Source: Sphingomonas sp. So64.6b
GTDB lineage: Bacteria; Pseudomonadota; Alphaproteobacteria; Sphingomonadales; Sphingomonadaceae
Length of the DNA: 64,000 nucleotides
Assembly (NCBI RefSeq): GCF_014171475.1
Contig: NZ_CP048817.1
Span: 1,178,001 to 1,242,000 of the forward strand
Direction: 5' to 3'
Shown: one piece after another, positions 43,240 to 53,424 of the stretch
Layout: every line of letters starts with the position of its first letter
How positions within the stretch are numbered: the stretch's first letter is position 1
Translations under genes and position numbers: made by a program
The notes under the pieces: model-generated
What the model was told of the DNA's origin: nothing
Seen by the model: only the letters and a program-made list of their open reading frames with translations
Database searches by the model: none

Positions 43240-43344
43240 CTGCGCTTCATGATCGATTGGGCCGAAACGCGCATTGACGATGTGGCGGCGGCACAAGTCG
43301 ATTACGAGCGGCGCTACGGCGGCACCGATGACGGGCTAGGGTAA
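43240..43344 (+). pseudogene. 3' remnant of an HxlR-type regulator gene
   Basis: In one frame this encodes LRFMIDWAETRIDDVAAAQV then DYERRYGGTDDGLG and a stop. It matches the last third of the intact HxlR protein at 40052 (LRFMIDWAETRIEDVAAAQV DYERR) with several substitutions. No start or helix-turn-helix precedes it; the upstream bases are the 23-bp repeat. It is a diverged paralogue truncated at its 5' end and not a fresh copy. Confidence 0.85.
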
Positions 43345-43369
43345 GAATGAGGTGCAACGATCGGCTTCG

Positions 43370-43963
43370 CTATGAAATAGCAGCCGTTGCCCTGGTTCGA
43401 TATCTAGACGCTATTATCCGGGTAACTGCGCTGGCCGAAGTAAGCATAAGTGGCAATCCGAGGAGTAGTTGCGAAACCCAATGGGAGGAAGAGTAACTAC
43501 AGTCAGATTCCGCATCAAAACCAAATGATGTTATGCGCGTTTCAATATCAAAGGACGGGCAAATAAATTCAAGATATGATCCGGGATTATTTACCGTTAA
43601 ATATATTATGACAGCTGATAAATATATCAATCCGGCGGAAATCAGAAAAGTATTACCGATCAAAGTTCTTCTAACCGGACCCCGGCCAAAAATGGCTGCG
43701 ATAAGCCAATGCACAGCCAGAATAATGGCCACAATAACGAATTGCTCTACCGCGAGAATCCGATAAAGCGATATATATCCGTTGATTTCTTGCAACGAAT
43801 CTCGCCACGAATCTCGCCACCATACTAACTCAATGATCTGTCGCATGAAGATCAATTGTACGAGAAACATCGAAAAGATAGGCACCAAGGTAAACCCAAA
43901 ACCTTGCAATGCGCTGATGTACTTATCACGCCTCATCGCCATGATCGCTGGAATCCCTCTCAC
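43370..43963 (-). CDS. Polytopic membrane protein of unknown function, AT-rich
   Basis: The protein has 197 residues with four hydrophobic segments: FGFTLVPIFSMFLVQLIFM, ILAVEQFVIVAIILAVHWLIA, LIGNTFLISAGLIYLSAVIIY and LLLGLPLMLTSASAV. A region between helices 3 and 4 contains two cysteines. No family is recognised. The gene is clearly lower in GC than the helicase gene next to it, so it is a likely acquisition. It lies just beyond the HxlR remnant. Confidence 0.6.
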   Translation of the reverse strand: MRGIPAIMAMRRDKYISALQGFGFTLVPIFSMFLVQLIFMRQIIELVWWRDSWRDSLQEINGYISLYRILAVEQFVIVAIILAVHWLIAAIFGRGPVRRTLIGNTFLISAGLIYLSAVIIYLTVNNPGSYLEFICPSFDIETRITSFGFDAESDCSYSSSHWVSQLLLGLPLMLTSASAVTRIIASRYRTRATAAIS

Positions 43964-43978
43964 AATTACAGTGTGGAC

Positions 43979-46282
<2,304 letters not shown>

Positions 46283-46408
46283 CGGTGAACAGGTAGGGAA
46301 CGTGAGGGAAGAGGGCAAGCGTGAGAACCGCGCTTCGCTATTGCGAGCCGCCCTATCCCCGTTCGCTCTGAGCCTCAAACCCAACCCCGTTTTTGCGAAC
46401 CAACCTTT

Positions 46409-46500
46409 CCCCGTTCGTGCTGAGCTTGTCGAAGCACCGCTCTTTCTTTCCTGTGTCGTGGGAGAAGAGCGGCCCTTCGACAAGCTCAGGGCGAACGGGG
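46409..46500. repeat. REP-like inverted repeat
   Basis: Left arm 46409-46433 and right arm 46476-46500 share CTGAGCTTGTCGAA / TTCGACAAGCTCAG plus flanks. The pairing continues inward through GCACCGCTCTT and AAGAGCGGCCC. A half element (CCCCGTTCGCTCTGAGCCT) precedes it at 46357. Elements of this form are dispersed through sphingomonad genomes; a half copy is also at 48252. Confidence 0.85.
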
Positions 46501-46562
46501 TGGAGGGGTGCGGTGACTCGCTCGCTCCGGAGCGCTATCTCATCCCCAACAGGAGAGACCAT

Positions 46563-46949
46563 ATGGACGTCATCGCGCGCTGGCACGACTATGTCGCCAC
46601 CAACGACCCGGCGAAGCTCGACGCGCTGATCGCCGACGACGCGGTATTCCTGTCGCCAGCGGTGCACCGGCCACAGGCCGGCAAAACGCTGGTGGTGCAA
46701 TATCTCAGCGCCGCGATGGTCGTGCTCAACAATGACAGCTTCCGCTACACCGGGCACTGGGACGCGGATCGCTCGGCGGTGCTGGCCTTCGCGCTCGAGC
46801 TTGACGGGGTCGAGGTCGAGGGTGTCGACATGATCCGCTGGAACGAAGCGGGCTTGATAACCGAATTCAAGGTGATGATCCGCCCGCTCAAGGCGCTGAA
46901 CACGGTGGTCGCGCGCATGGCCGCGGTGTTGCAGGGCGGCACCGGCTGA
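46563..46949 (+). CDS. NTF2-like (SnoaL) family protein
   Basis: This 128-residue alpha+beta cone protein has the nuclear transport factor 2-like pattern: IARWHDYVATNDPAKLDALIADDAVFLSP at the start and DMIRWNEAGLITEFKVMIRPLKAL at the end. Members include isomerases, hydratases and binding proteins, so no activity can be assigned. The ATG at 46563 follows AACAGGAGAG. It stands alone after a REP element. Confidence 0.85.
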   Translation: MDVIARWHDYVATNDPAKLDALIADDAVFLSPAVHRPQAGKTLVVQYLSAAMVVLNNDSFRYTGHWDADRSAVLAFALELDGVEVEGVDMIRWNEAGLITEFKVMIRPLKALNTVVARMAAVLQGGTG

Positions 46950-47026
46950 GGCTCGCGACAATCGACACGACTCCGCTTGCCGTGATGCTCCAGATGTGGA
47001 ACAAAACGGGAAAAGGAGAGACGGTC

Positions 47027-47422
47027 ATGCCAAGCGGGAAATGTCATTGCGGGGCGATCAGCTATGTCGCCAGCGGAGATCCGGTCTATCACGCGCTGTG
47101 CCATTGCGACGATTGCCGCCGTTCGGCCGGCGCGCCGATGGTCGGGTGGATGGCGTACAAGGCCGAACAGGTGGAAATCCTGGGCGATCCGGTGACCTAC
47201 GAATCGTCGGAAAATGGCCGGCGGCAATTCTGCGGCACGTGCGGGACGGGCTTGTTCTACACCAATGCGGTGGTGCTGCCGGGGATCATCGACCTGCAAT
47301 CCGCGACGCTCGACGATGCGGGCGATCATGCGCCGGCGATCCATGTGCAGGCGGCGGAGAAACTCGGCTGGATCGACCGGATCAAGGATTTGCCGGCGTT
47401 CGAGCGCTATCCGGGGCCGTAG
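47027..47422 (+). CDS. GFA family zinc protein (second copy)
   Basis: This 131-residue GFA/CENP-V domain protein has zinc ligands in GKCHCGAISY, LCHCDDCRRSAG and QFCGTCGTGLFY. The ATG at 47027 is preceded by AAAAGGAGAG; a start at 46982 is possible but adds a tail without similarity. It is distant from the GFA protein at 25909 beyond the metal sites, so the two are old paralogues. Function unproven. Confidence 0.88.
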   Translation: MPSGKCHCGAISYVASGDPVYHALCHCDDCRRSAGAPMVGWMAYKAEQVEILGDPVTYESSENGRRQFCGTCGTGLFYTNAVVLPGIIDLQSATLDDAGDHAPAIHVQAAEKLGWIDRIKDLPAFERYPGP

Positions 47423-47666
47423 TATTTTAGATCGGCATCCGCTGTACCCACCCCCGTTAGGGGCGGAGTGGATCGCCGAAAGAAACCCGCCCGAATGAAA
47501 AATGGCCCGACACACAGGTGTCGGGCCAAGGCTATGTCCAGGGAGCTAACCTGACGCCGTTGATAGTAATTCCTATCGATCGGCTGGGATATAAACTCTT
47601 GCTTCGCGGCCTGCTAGTTCAGCTTCGGCGATGCCGGAGTTTTCCGGGCTCCCCGAGTTTTCCCGC

Positions 47667-47912
47667 TCAATGTGCGTTGGCGACGGTGTCGTTCAGCGCC
47701 ACGGTGTCGGTCGCGTTATCGACGATCACATTGTCACCGCTGTTGCCCAGTGCGGTTTCGTCAACGGTCAGGTTGCTGTCGAGGATCTCGCCCTCGGAAT
47801 TCAGCACCGTCTCGTTCTCGATCGTCACATTGTCGGCTGGCTTAGCGCCGCCACAGGCAGCGAGACCGAGCGAGGCGGCGGCAATCAGGGCGAAGGTCGA
47901 AAGCTTTTTCAT
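47667..47912 (-). CDS. Small lipoprotein rich in Asn, Asp, Thr and Val
   Basis: The protein has 81 residues from ATG 47912, preceded by CGGAGA. The signal peptide ends in the lipobox GLAACGG (Cys 20). The mature chain is acidic and low-complexity, with repeated DNVTIENETVLNSEG-like and GDNVIVDNATDTV blocks. No family is recognised; similar short acidic lipoproteins are common in sphingomonads, to my recollection. It is monocistronic. Confidence 0.7.
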   Translation of the reverse strand: MKKLSTFALIAAASLGLAACGGAKPADNVTIENETVLNSEGEILDSNLTVDETALGNSGDNVIVDNATDTVALNDTVANAH

Positions 47913-48071
47913 CAAATAGTCTCCGTGACGGTTCAGGCATTTTCGAGCGATCCCCATTGCCGCCCCTACGTCCGCTCAGAACATTGTCGCGGCCATTATG
48001 TCCAAAACCCCTCTTGATTGATAGGAAAAAGAACTATCAGCGGCTGAAAACTGAGCTTTGCGGGGTGTCGG

Positions 48072-48215
48072 GATATGCGACAAGGCGGTGTCCGATATCT
48101 CCGCGCCCGTACTCCTGAAGATATGCAACAATCCGGTGTTCCATATTTCCCCACGCCCCGCGCCGAAGATATGCGTCAACCGGTGTCCTATATCTCTCCC
48201 GCTCTTCATCGCGCG
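48072..48215 (+). repeat. Array of three 48-bp degenerate repeats
   Basis: Copies start at 48072, 48120 and 48168, exactly 48 bases apart. Each opens with GATATGC, has CGGTGT near position 15 and ATAT(C/T)TC near position 25. Within each copy the (G)ATAT and ATAT(C) blocks form an inverted repeat. A fourth copy in reverse lies at 23889-23924. The 374-base gap 47913-48286 holds only this array and a half REP. Confidence 0.8.
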
Positions 48216-48251
48216 GCTCGATTCAAGCGCCTTCCAGCCGCAGCTACGGAC

Positions 48252-48269
48252 TTCGACAAGCTCAGGGCG
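48252..48269 (+). repeat. Half REP element
   Basis: TTCGACAAGCTCAGGGCG repeats the right arm of the REP at 46476-46493. It lies 18 bases before the transporter start codon, within its presumed leader. Confidence 0.8.
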
Positions 48270-48286
48270 GACGCTATGGAGAGTTT

Positions 48287-49600
48287 ATGACTATCGCCGC
48301 CAGCCCATCACCCAGCCCCCCATCACCCAGCCCCCCATCACTCGGCCCGATGTCCGCGCATCGCCGCGTGTTGCTCGCCAGCCTGATCGGCACATCGGTC
48401 GAGTTCTACGATTTCTATATCTATGCGACCGCCGCTGCGCTGGTGTTCGGGCCGTTGTTCTTTCCGTCGGAAAGCGCATCGGCGCAGATCCTGTTATCCT
48501 ATGCCAGTTTCGGCCTGGCCTTTTTCGCGCGGCCGCTGGGCGCGGCGGTGTTCGGTCATTTCGGCGACCGGCTGGGGCGCAAATCGACGTTGGTCGCCTC
48601 GCTGATGCTGATGGGCGGGTCGACCGTGCTGATCGCCTTTCTGCCGGGATATGCGCAGATCGGCTGGCTCGCGCCGCTGATCCTGTGTGTGCTGCGCTTC
48701 GGGCAGGGGCTCGGACTTGGCGGCGAATGGGGCGGGGCGAGCCTGCTCGCGGTGGAGAATGCGCCAAAGGGTTGGGAGAATCGCTATGGCATGTTCCCGC
48801 CACTTGGCGCGCCGATCGGGTTCATCGCGGCGAACGGGTTCTTCCTGATCCTCGGCGCGTTGCTCACTGATCAGCAATTCCGCGACTGGGGCTGGCGGCT
48901 GCCGTTCCTGGCCAGTGCGGTCCTGGTCGGGCTCGGGTTGTGGGTGCGACTGAAGCTGACCGAGACGCCGGCGTTCAAGGACGCCGCGGCGCATGGCGAA
49001 TTGTCGAAAGTGCCGATCGCTGAACTGTTCCGCACGCATTTGCGCCCGGCGATTGCCGGTACGGTCGGCGTAATCGCCTGTTTCGCGCTGTTCTATCTGA
49101 CCACCGCCTTCGCGCTCAGTTACGGCACGACGACGCTCGGTCATGGGCGGCAGGCGTTTCTCGGGCTGGAGATCGGCGCGGTCCTGTTCCTCGCGCTTGG
49201 CGTGATCGTGTCGTGCAGTTGGGCTGACCGAAAAGGCGCGACCGCGATGCTCCGACTTGGTTTTGCCGGCTGCGTGATCGCGGGCCTGTTGATGGGGCCG
49301 ATGCTCGGTGCAACGTCGCTGCTGGTCGTGTTCGCCTGGCTCGCCTTCGCGCTGTTCGCGATGGGTTTTGCCTATGGCCCGCTTGGTGGCTGGTTGCCGT
49401 CGCTGTTCGAACCCGGCGTGCGCTATACCGGCGTGTCGGTGACCTTCAATCTCGGCGGGATCATCGGCGGCGCGCTGGCGCCGATCTTCGCGCAGATGCT
49501 GGCCGACAAGGGCGGGCTCGACCTGGTCGGCGCCTATCTGGTGGTGGCCGGCGTGCTGAGTCTGGGCGGGTTGATGCTGCTGAAACGGACTCCCGCTTGA
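48287..49600 (+). CDS. MFS transporter, metabolite:H+ symporter (MHS) family
   Basis: This 437-residue, 12-helix transporter has the MHS features SLIGTSVEFYDFYIYATAAA in helix 1 and GHFGDRLGRKSTL as motif A. GLGLGGEWGGASLLAVENAP is the family signature in helix 4. MHS members import osmolytes or carboxylates such as proline/betaine, alpha-ketoglutarate or shikimate; the substrate here is unknown. The N-terminal tail is a Pro/Ser stretch encoded by a 15-bp tandem repeat (48306-48350). A half REP and the 48-bp array lie upstream. Confidence 0.88.
   Translation: MTIAASPSPSPPSPSPPSLGPMSAHRRVLLASLIGTSVEFYDFYIYATAAALVFGPLFFPSESASAQILLSYASFGLAFFARPLGAAVFGHFGDRLGRKSTLVASLMLMGGSTVLIAFLPGYAQIGWLAPLILCVLRFGQGLGLGGEWGGASLLAVENAPKGWENRYGMFPPLGAPIGFIAANGFFLILGALLTDQQFRDWGWRLPFLASAVLVGLGLWVRLKLTETPAFKDAAAHGELSKVPIAELFRTHLRPAIAGTVGVIACFALFYLTTAFALSYGTTTLGHGRQAFLGLEIGAVLFLALGVIVSCSWADRKGATAMLRLGFAGCVIAGLLMGPMLGATSLLVVFAWLAFALFAMGFAYGPLGGWLPSLFEPGVRYTGVSVTFNLGGIIGGALAPIFAQMLADKGGLDLVGAYLVVAGVLSLGGLMLLKRTPA
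48306..48350. repeat. 15-bp in-frame tandem repeat in the transporter N-terminus
   Basis: CATCACCCAGCCCCC occurs at 48306 and 48321, with a diverged third copy at 48336. It adds blocks of five residues (Pro/Ser) before the first helix, so copy-number change would keep the frame. Confidence 0.8.
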
Positions 49601-49616
49601 TTCCCCTTCCGCTTGC

Positions 49617-49691
49617 GGGAGGGGTTAGGGGAGGGCATGTCCGCAAACGCTGCCGCCCCCTAATCTGACAGGCCCTCCCCCAACCCCTCCC
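49617..49691. repeat. Inverted repeat between convergent genes
   Basis: Arms 49617-49636 and 49672-49691 pair in 19 of 20 positions. A second local hairpin (CCCCTCCCGT / ACGGGAGGGG region, to 49704) lies next to the rsmD stop. The element separates the MHS transporter from rsmD and may terminate both transcripts; no T run is present. Confidence 0.75.
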
Positions 49692-49709
49692 GTAAACGGG
49701 AGGGGAGCT

Positions 49710-50246
49710 TCAGGATGCGCGCAGGATGGTCAGCTTGGCCTTGCCATGCACACGCTCGACATCGATCGCGAACCCGTCAACTACCACCGTCTCGTCTTTC
49801 GCGGTTTCGATGCTGATCCAGGTCGCCGGGCCGGTCCAGCCGAGCCGCGACAATTTGTCGAGCGCGACCGCGCCCGCGCCGGTGCCATAGGGCGGGTCCA
49901 TCAGGATCAGGTCGAGCGGCGCACTGACTCGGGCGAGCGCGAGCACCGATTGCGCGCGGACATCGGCCTTGGCTTCGAGCTTCGCCAGGTTCAGGCGCAA
50001 CGCGTCGAGCGCGGGTTTGTCCTGCTCGACGAACACGCAACTCCCCGCACCGCGCGACAATGCCTCCAGGCCGAGCGCGCCCGATCCCGCGAACAGGTCG
50101 GCGACGGCCAGATCCTCGAAGCTGCCGAGACGGCTGGTCAGCATCGAGAACAAAGCCTCGCGCGTGCGATCGGCGGTCGGGCGAGTCGCGTCACCCTTGG
50201 GCGCGATGATCTGGCGGCCGCGCCAGGTGCCGGCAATGATACGCAT
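49710..50246 (-). CDS. rsmD: 16S rRNA (guanine-966-N2)-methyltransferase RsmD
   Basis: The protein has 178 residues, the normal RsmD length. It starts MRIIAGTWRGR, has RPTADRTREALF, SAM motif LFAGSGALGLEALSRGA and the N-methyltransferase motif DPPY at 117-120. It methylates G966 of 16S rRNA during 30S assembly. It begins 3 bases after the stop of the pseudouridine synthase gene, so both RNA-modification genes form one operon, as in many alphaproteobacteria. Confidence 0.93.
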   Translation of the reverse strand: MRIIAGTWRGRQIIAPKGDATRPTADRTREALFSMLTSRLGSFEDLAVADLFAGSGALGLEALSRGAGSCVFVEQDKPALDALRLNLAKLEAKADVRAQSVLALARVSAPLDLILMDPPYGTGAGAVALDKLSRLGWTGPATWISIETAKDETVVVDGFAIDVERVHGKAKLTILRAS

Positions 50247-50249
50247 GCT

Positions 50250-51635
50250 TTACTTTCTGGTCCGCGGCGCTTGCGTGCCGCCGCCGGGCTTGCGGCCGGT
50301 GCCGGGTTTGGTCGGGCGCGAAGAGGGGCGCGGTGGCTTGCCGTCGGGCGCGCGATCAGGGCGTGGCGGGCGGGCGCCTTTGGCGTCGGCCTTGGATCGG
50401 ACATTGCGGCCGAGCTCGGCATTGAACACGCGCTTGGGGCGCTCGCCGGGAGCCGGCGCCGCGCCCTGTTTGGGCTTGGCGTCGTAGAAGCGCTTCGGCT
50501 TGATCGCGCCGCCGGTCGGGCGCGGGGCAGGGCGTTCGCTTTGCGGATAGGTCGTATCGGGCGTCCAGCCCGCCGGCTTCTGTCCGCCCGGTTTTTGAGC
50601 TCGCGGCGCGCGTGGCGGACGCGCGTCGGTAAATGACTCGCGGTCGGCGCGCGAGGCAGCGGCGCGGTCGATGCGAGGCGCCGGCGCCTTGGGCCGGGCG
50701 GGACGCTTGTCGCCGAGCGCGACCGGCTCGGGCCGAGGCGCCCTTGGCCCTGCGGAAGGCGTGCGACGATCGCCGGCCGGCTCGGGACGGCGCGGCGCGG
50801 ACGATGGCGGGCGTCGCGCACCCGGCACGACCGGCGTCGGTTTGGGCCGGGCGCTATACTTCTCGTCCTGCTTCAGCCGCTCGGGCGGCGGGTTGCGAGT
50901 CGGGTTCTTGCGGAATGCGGCGACATCGTGCGCGCGCACCTCGCCGACCTCGCCCGGCGGCAAGTCGCCGAGCACGAATGGGCCGTAACGCGTGCGGATC
51001 AGGCGCGAGACCTTCAATCCGAGATATTCGAGCACGCGGCGCACTTCGCGGTTTTTGCCCTCGGTCAGGATCATCTCGATCCACACATTGGCGCCGGTGC
51101 GGCGTTCGAGATTGGCGTTGATCGACCCGTAACGCACGCCCTCGATCTCGACGCCGTGGATCAACTCCTCAAGCTGCGCCTGAGTGACATTGCCGTAAGC
51201 GCGGGCGCGATAGGCGCGCTCGACCCCGGTCGCGGGCAGCTCTAGCTGGCGCTTCAACTCGCCATCGGTGGTGAGCAGCAACAGCCCCTCGGTATTGAGA
51301 TCGAGCCGCCCGACCGGCACGAGCCGCGGCAAATCCCTGGGCAGCTTGTCATAGATCGTCGGCCGGCCGGCCGGATCGCGCTCGGTGACGAGCAGCCCCG
51401 ACGGCTTGTGATAGAGATAGAGCCGCGCAGGCGCCGCCGCCTGGACCGGATTGCCATCGACCGTCACCCCGGCAAGCGAGGTAAGGATCGTCGCGGGCGT
51501 ATCGATCACGACATCGTTCAGCGCGACGCGCCCGTCGGCGATCATGCGTTCGACCTCCCGACGGGAAGCGATGCCGGCGCGCGCGAGCATCTTGGCGATG
51601 CGCTGCTCTTCTTTGGGTGCGTTGGTTTGTGCCAC
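50250..51635 (-). CDS. RluB-type rRNA pseudouridine synthase with long basic tail
   Basis: About 461 residues from GTG 51635. The N-terminal S4 RNA-binding domain has RIAKMLARAGIASRREVERMI. The catalytic domain contains the RsuA/RluB signature VGRLDLNTEGLLLLT with the catalytic Asp, plus EGKNREVRRVLEYLGL. From residue 260 onward the chain is a Pro/Arg/Lys/Ala-rich disordered tail of about 200 residues. Such extensions are seen in alphaproteobacterial members and probably aid RNA binding. The family makes pseudouridine in 23S rRNA. The start is uncertain, since no ATG fits before the S4 domain. Confidence 0.88.
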   Translation of the reverse strand: MAQTNAPKEEQRIAKMLARAGIASRREVERMIADGRVALNDVVIDTPATILTSLAGVTVDGNPVQAAAPARLYLYHKPSGLLVTERDPAGRPTIYDKLPRDLPRLVPVGRLDLNTEGLLLLTTDGELKRQLELPATGVERAYRARAYGNVTQAQLEELIHGVEIEGVRYGSINANLERRTGANVWIEMILTEGKNREVRRVLEYLGLKVSRLIRTRYGPFVLGDLPPGEVGEVRAHDVAAFRKNPTRNPPPERLKQDEKYSARPKPTPVVPGARRPPSSAPRRPEPAGDRRTPSAGPRAPRPEPVALGDKRPARPKAPAPRIDRAAASRADRESFTDARPPRAPRAQKPGGQKPAGWTPDTTYPQSERPAPRPTGGAIKPKRFYDAKPKQGAAPAPGERPKRVFNAELGRNVRSKADAKGARPPRPDRAPDGKPPRPSSRPTKPGTGRKPGGGTQAPRTRK

Positions 51636-51777
51636 GTTTCGGCTGATACAGGCAAAATGCGGGGTGACCCGAAAAAAATGTTGCGGCGGATCGTGTTGCG
51701 GCGCGTTAAGGGACGCAGGCGTAACGAGGTTGGGGGATTTTCCCGTGACCCAATGTGTAAAGGCGGACCCCCGGACG

Positions 51778-52209
51778 ATGTTGTTCGGCAAGAAAAAACG
51801 GCGAATTTGCAAGCTGTTGATCGTGGAAGACGAACCATTGGTTGCGTTCGACACGGAACATTTCCTGCGCGAGGCCGAATTCGAGATCGTTGCCACGGTC
51901 GACCGCGTCGCCGATGCGATCGGCGTGATTCGCGACGGGCATGAAATTGACCTGGTGCTGGTCGATATCAGCCTGACCGATGGCAGTGGCCTCGACGTCG
52001 CGCGCGAGGCGCACAAGCAGGGCATTCCGGTGCTGTTCGTGACCGGCGATTGCCCGATGGGCGGGCAGGACGTCGCGGTCGGATGCCTGTCCAAACCCTA
52101 TGCGCAACGCGACCTGATCGCCGCGATCGACATTATCGAGGCGGTGCTTGAGGGCAAGAAGACCAAGCGGTTGCCGCCCGGATTGAGGATTTTCGAAAAG
52201 GCGGCGTGA
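51778..52209 (+). CDS. Single-domain response regulator
   Basis: This 143-residue receiver-only protein has acidic residues E17 and D18 in IVEDEPL, phospho-acceptor D63 in LVDISLTDG, beta-4 Thr in FVTGD and Lys in LSKPYAQ. The N-terminus is basic (GKKKRR). A GTG at 51745 has a better ribosome-binding site (GGGGGA) and would add 11 residues, so the start is open. No kinase gene is near. Such orphan receivers often serve the general stress or cell-cycle relays of alphaproteobacteria. Confidence 0.85.
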   Translation: MLFGKKKRRICKLLIVEDEPLVAFDTEHFLREAEFEIVATVDRVADAIGVIRDGHEIDLVLVDISLTDGSGLDVAREAHKQGIPVLFVTGDCPMGGQDVAVGCLSKPYAQRDLIAAIDIIEAVLEGKKTKRLPPGLRIFEKAA

Positions 52210-52219
52210 CGCGCCGTCC

Positions 52220-53359
52220 CTAAAGCCGGCTTTCCACCTCATTGTGGAAATGTCGCATGCCCGTTTCCAGTGTACCCAGGGTCAGCCGGTCGATCGCGCC
52301 CGACGCCAGCCCCTCCTGGCCGAGCGCAGCGGCGCGAAAGTCTTCCGATGCGAAGACGCCGCCATCGAGCAGGTTCCAGCTTTTCTCCCAATGCGCCAGC
52401 GCCTTCTCGGTTGTCGGCGCTTCCGGGATGAGCATGAAATCCTCGACCAGCACGCGACCTTCGGACTGCGGCATCAGGGTCATCAGGTTCATATAATCCG
52501 GGCTGACGATCAGGACGGTGCCGGGGAACATTTGATAGGTATAGGTCATCGCCGCGCGCAGCGTCGGCCAGTCGTCCGACTGCGCCGCGGCCAGCGCCGC
52601 CTCGCGTCCGACCACCGATCTCTGGTGCGGGCCGATATGGTCGCCGGTCGACACGCCATCCTTGAAGAACGGGCCGATCGTCGAGGCATGCAGCCGCTGG
52701 ACATGATAGCTTTCGAGGAACGCATCCATGATCAGCTTCCAGTTCGCCGCGACATCATGCGTGCGGCGGCGGAACAGGTACTGACCGGACAGATCGAACG
52801 CGTCGAAATCATGCCCCAACGCGTCGGCCTCGGCGAAATCGGCATGTTCATCGAACGCGAACCAGATCAGCCCGCCCGCTTCGCGCGTCGGCAGACGCTT
52901 CAACCCGAACTCGGCCTTGTCGAGGCCCGGGAAAGCGTCCGGTCGGGGGAGTCCGGCAAGCGCGCCATCCAGCGTGTAGCTCCAGGCATGATAGGGGCAG
53001 ATCAGGCGCGGCGCGCAGACCGCCTCCTTGCCCTCGACCAGGCGCGTGCCGCGATGCTGGCAGACATTGAGGAAGACATGGGCCGCGCCCTGCTTGTCGC
53101 GCGCGACCAGCAATGGCTTGCCGAAGCCGTCATGCGGCACGGCCATGTTCGGTTGCGGCAGCAGCGCGGACGGTGCGATGACCAACGGCAAGCGCGAGAA
53201 TATCCGTTCCTGCTCGACTTGATGGCGGACGGGATCGGTATAGGCGCGCGCATCGATATGCGTGATGCCCGCGTTCGGCCGCGTACCTCCGTCCGCCAAT
53301 ATGGCGGCGAGCGCGAGTTGGCCCTCGGTCGGTCGCATGATCTTCACGGGTGCGTTCAT
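52220..53359 (-). CDS. Rieske aromatic-ring-hydroxylating oxygenase, alpha subunit
   Basis: The protein has 379 residues. The Rieske [2Fe-2S] ligands are C100-x-H102 and C121-x2-H124 (CQHRG and CPYHAW). The C-terminal catalytic domain has the mononuclear iron histidines in ESYHVQRLHAST. Length and layout match the alpha subunits that use separate reductases. No beta subunit, ferredoxin or reductase gene adjoins it, so electron supply and substrate are unknown. Carnitine/choline-type monooxygenases have a similar single-subunit form. It is divergent from the AmpG-like gene, 65 bases apart. Confidence 0.87.
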   Translation of the reverse strand: MNAPVKIMRPTEGQLALAAILADGGTRPNAGITHIDARAYTDPVRHQVEQERIFSRLPLVIAPSALLPQPNMAVPHDGFGKPLLVARDKQGAAHVFLNVCQHRGTRLVEGKEAVCAPRLICPYHAWSYTLDGALAGLPRPDAFPGLDKAEFGLKRLPTREAGGLIWFAFDEHADFAEADALGHDFDAFDLSGQYLFRRRTHDVAANWKLIMDAFLESYHVQRLHASTIGPFFKDGVSTGDHIGPHQRSVVGREAALAAAQSDDWPTLRAAMTYTYQMFPGTVLIVSPDYMNLMTLMPQSEGRVLVEDFMLIPEAPTTEKALAHWEKSWNLLDGGVFASEDFRAAALGQEGLASGAIDRLTLGTLETGMRHFHNEVESRL

Positions 53360-53424
53360 CGACGCTTCCTCTCCCAGTATTTCCCGCTAGTCTCTGCGTC
53401 TTGAGCGCGGGGAGCAAGAGTTTG

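Noticed and set aside
48072..48215. Possible CRISPR array
   Set aside because: The 48-base units are contiguous and degenerate, without unique spacers, and no cas gene is near.
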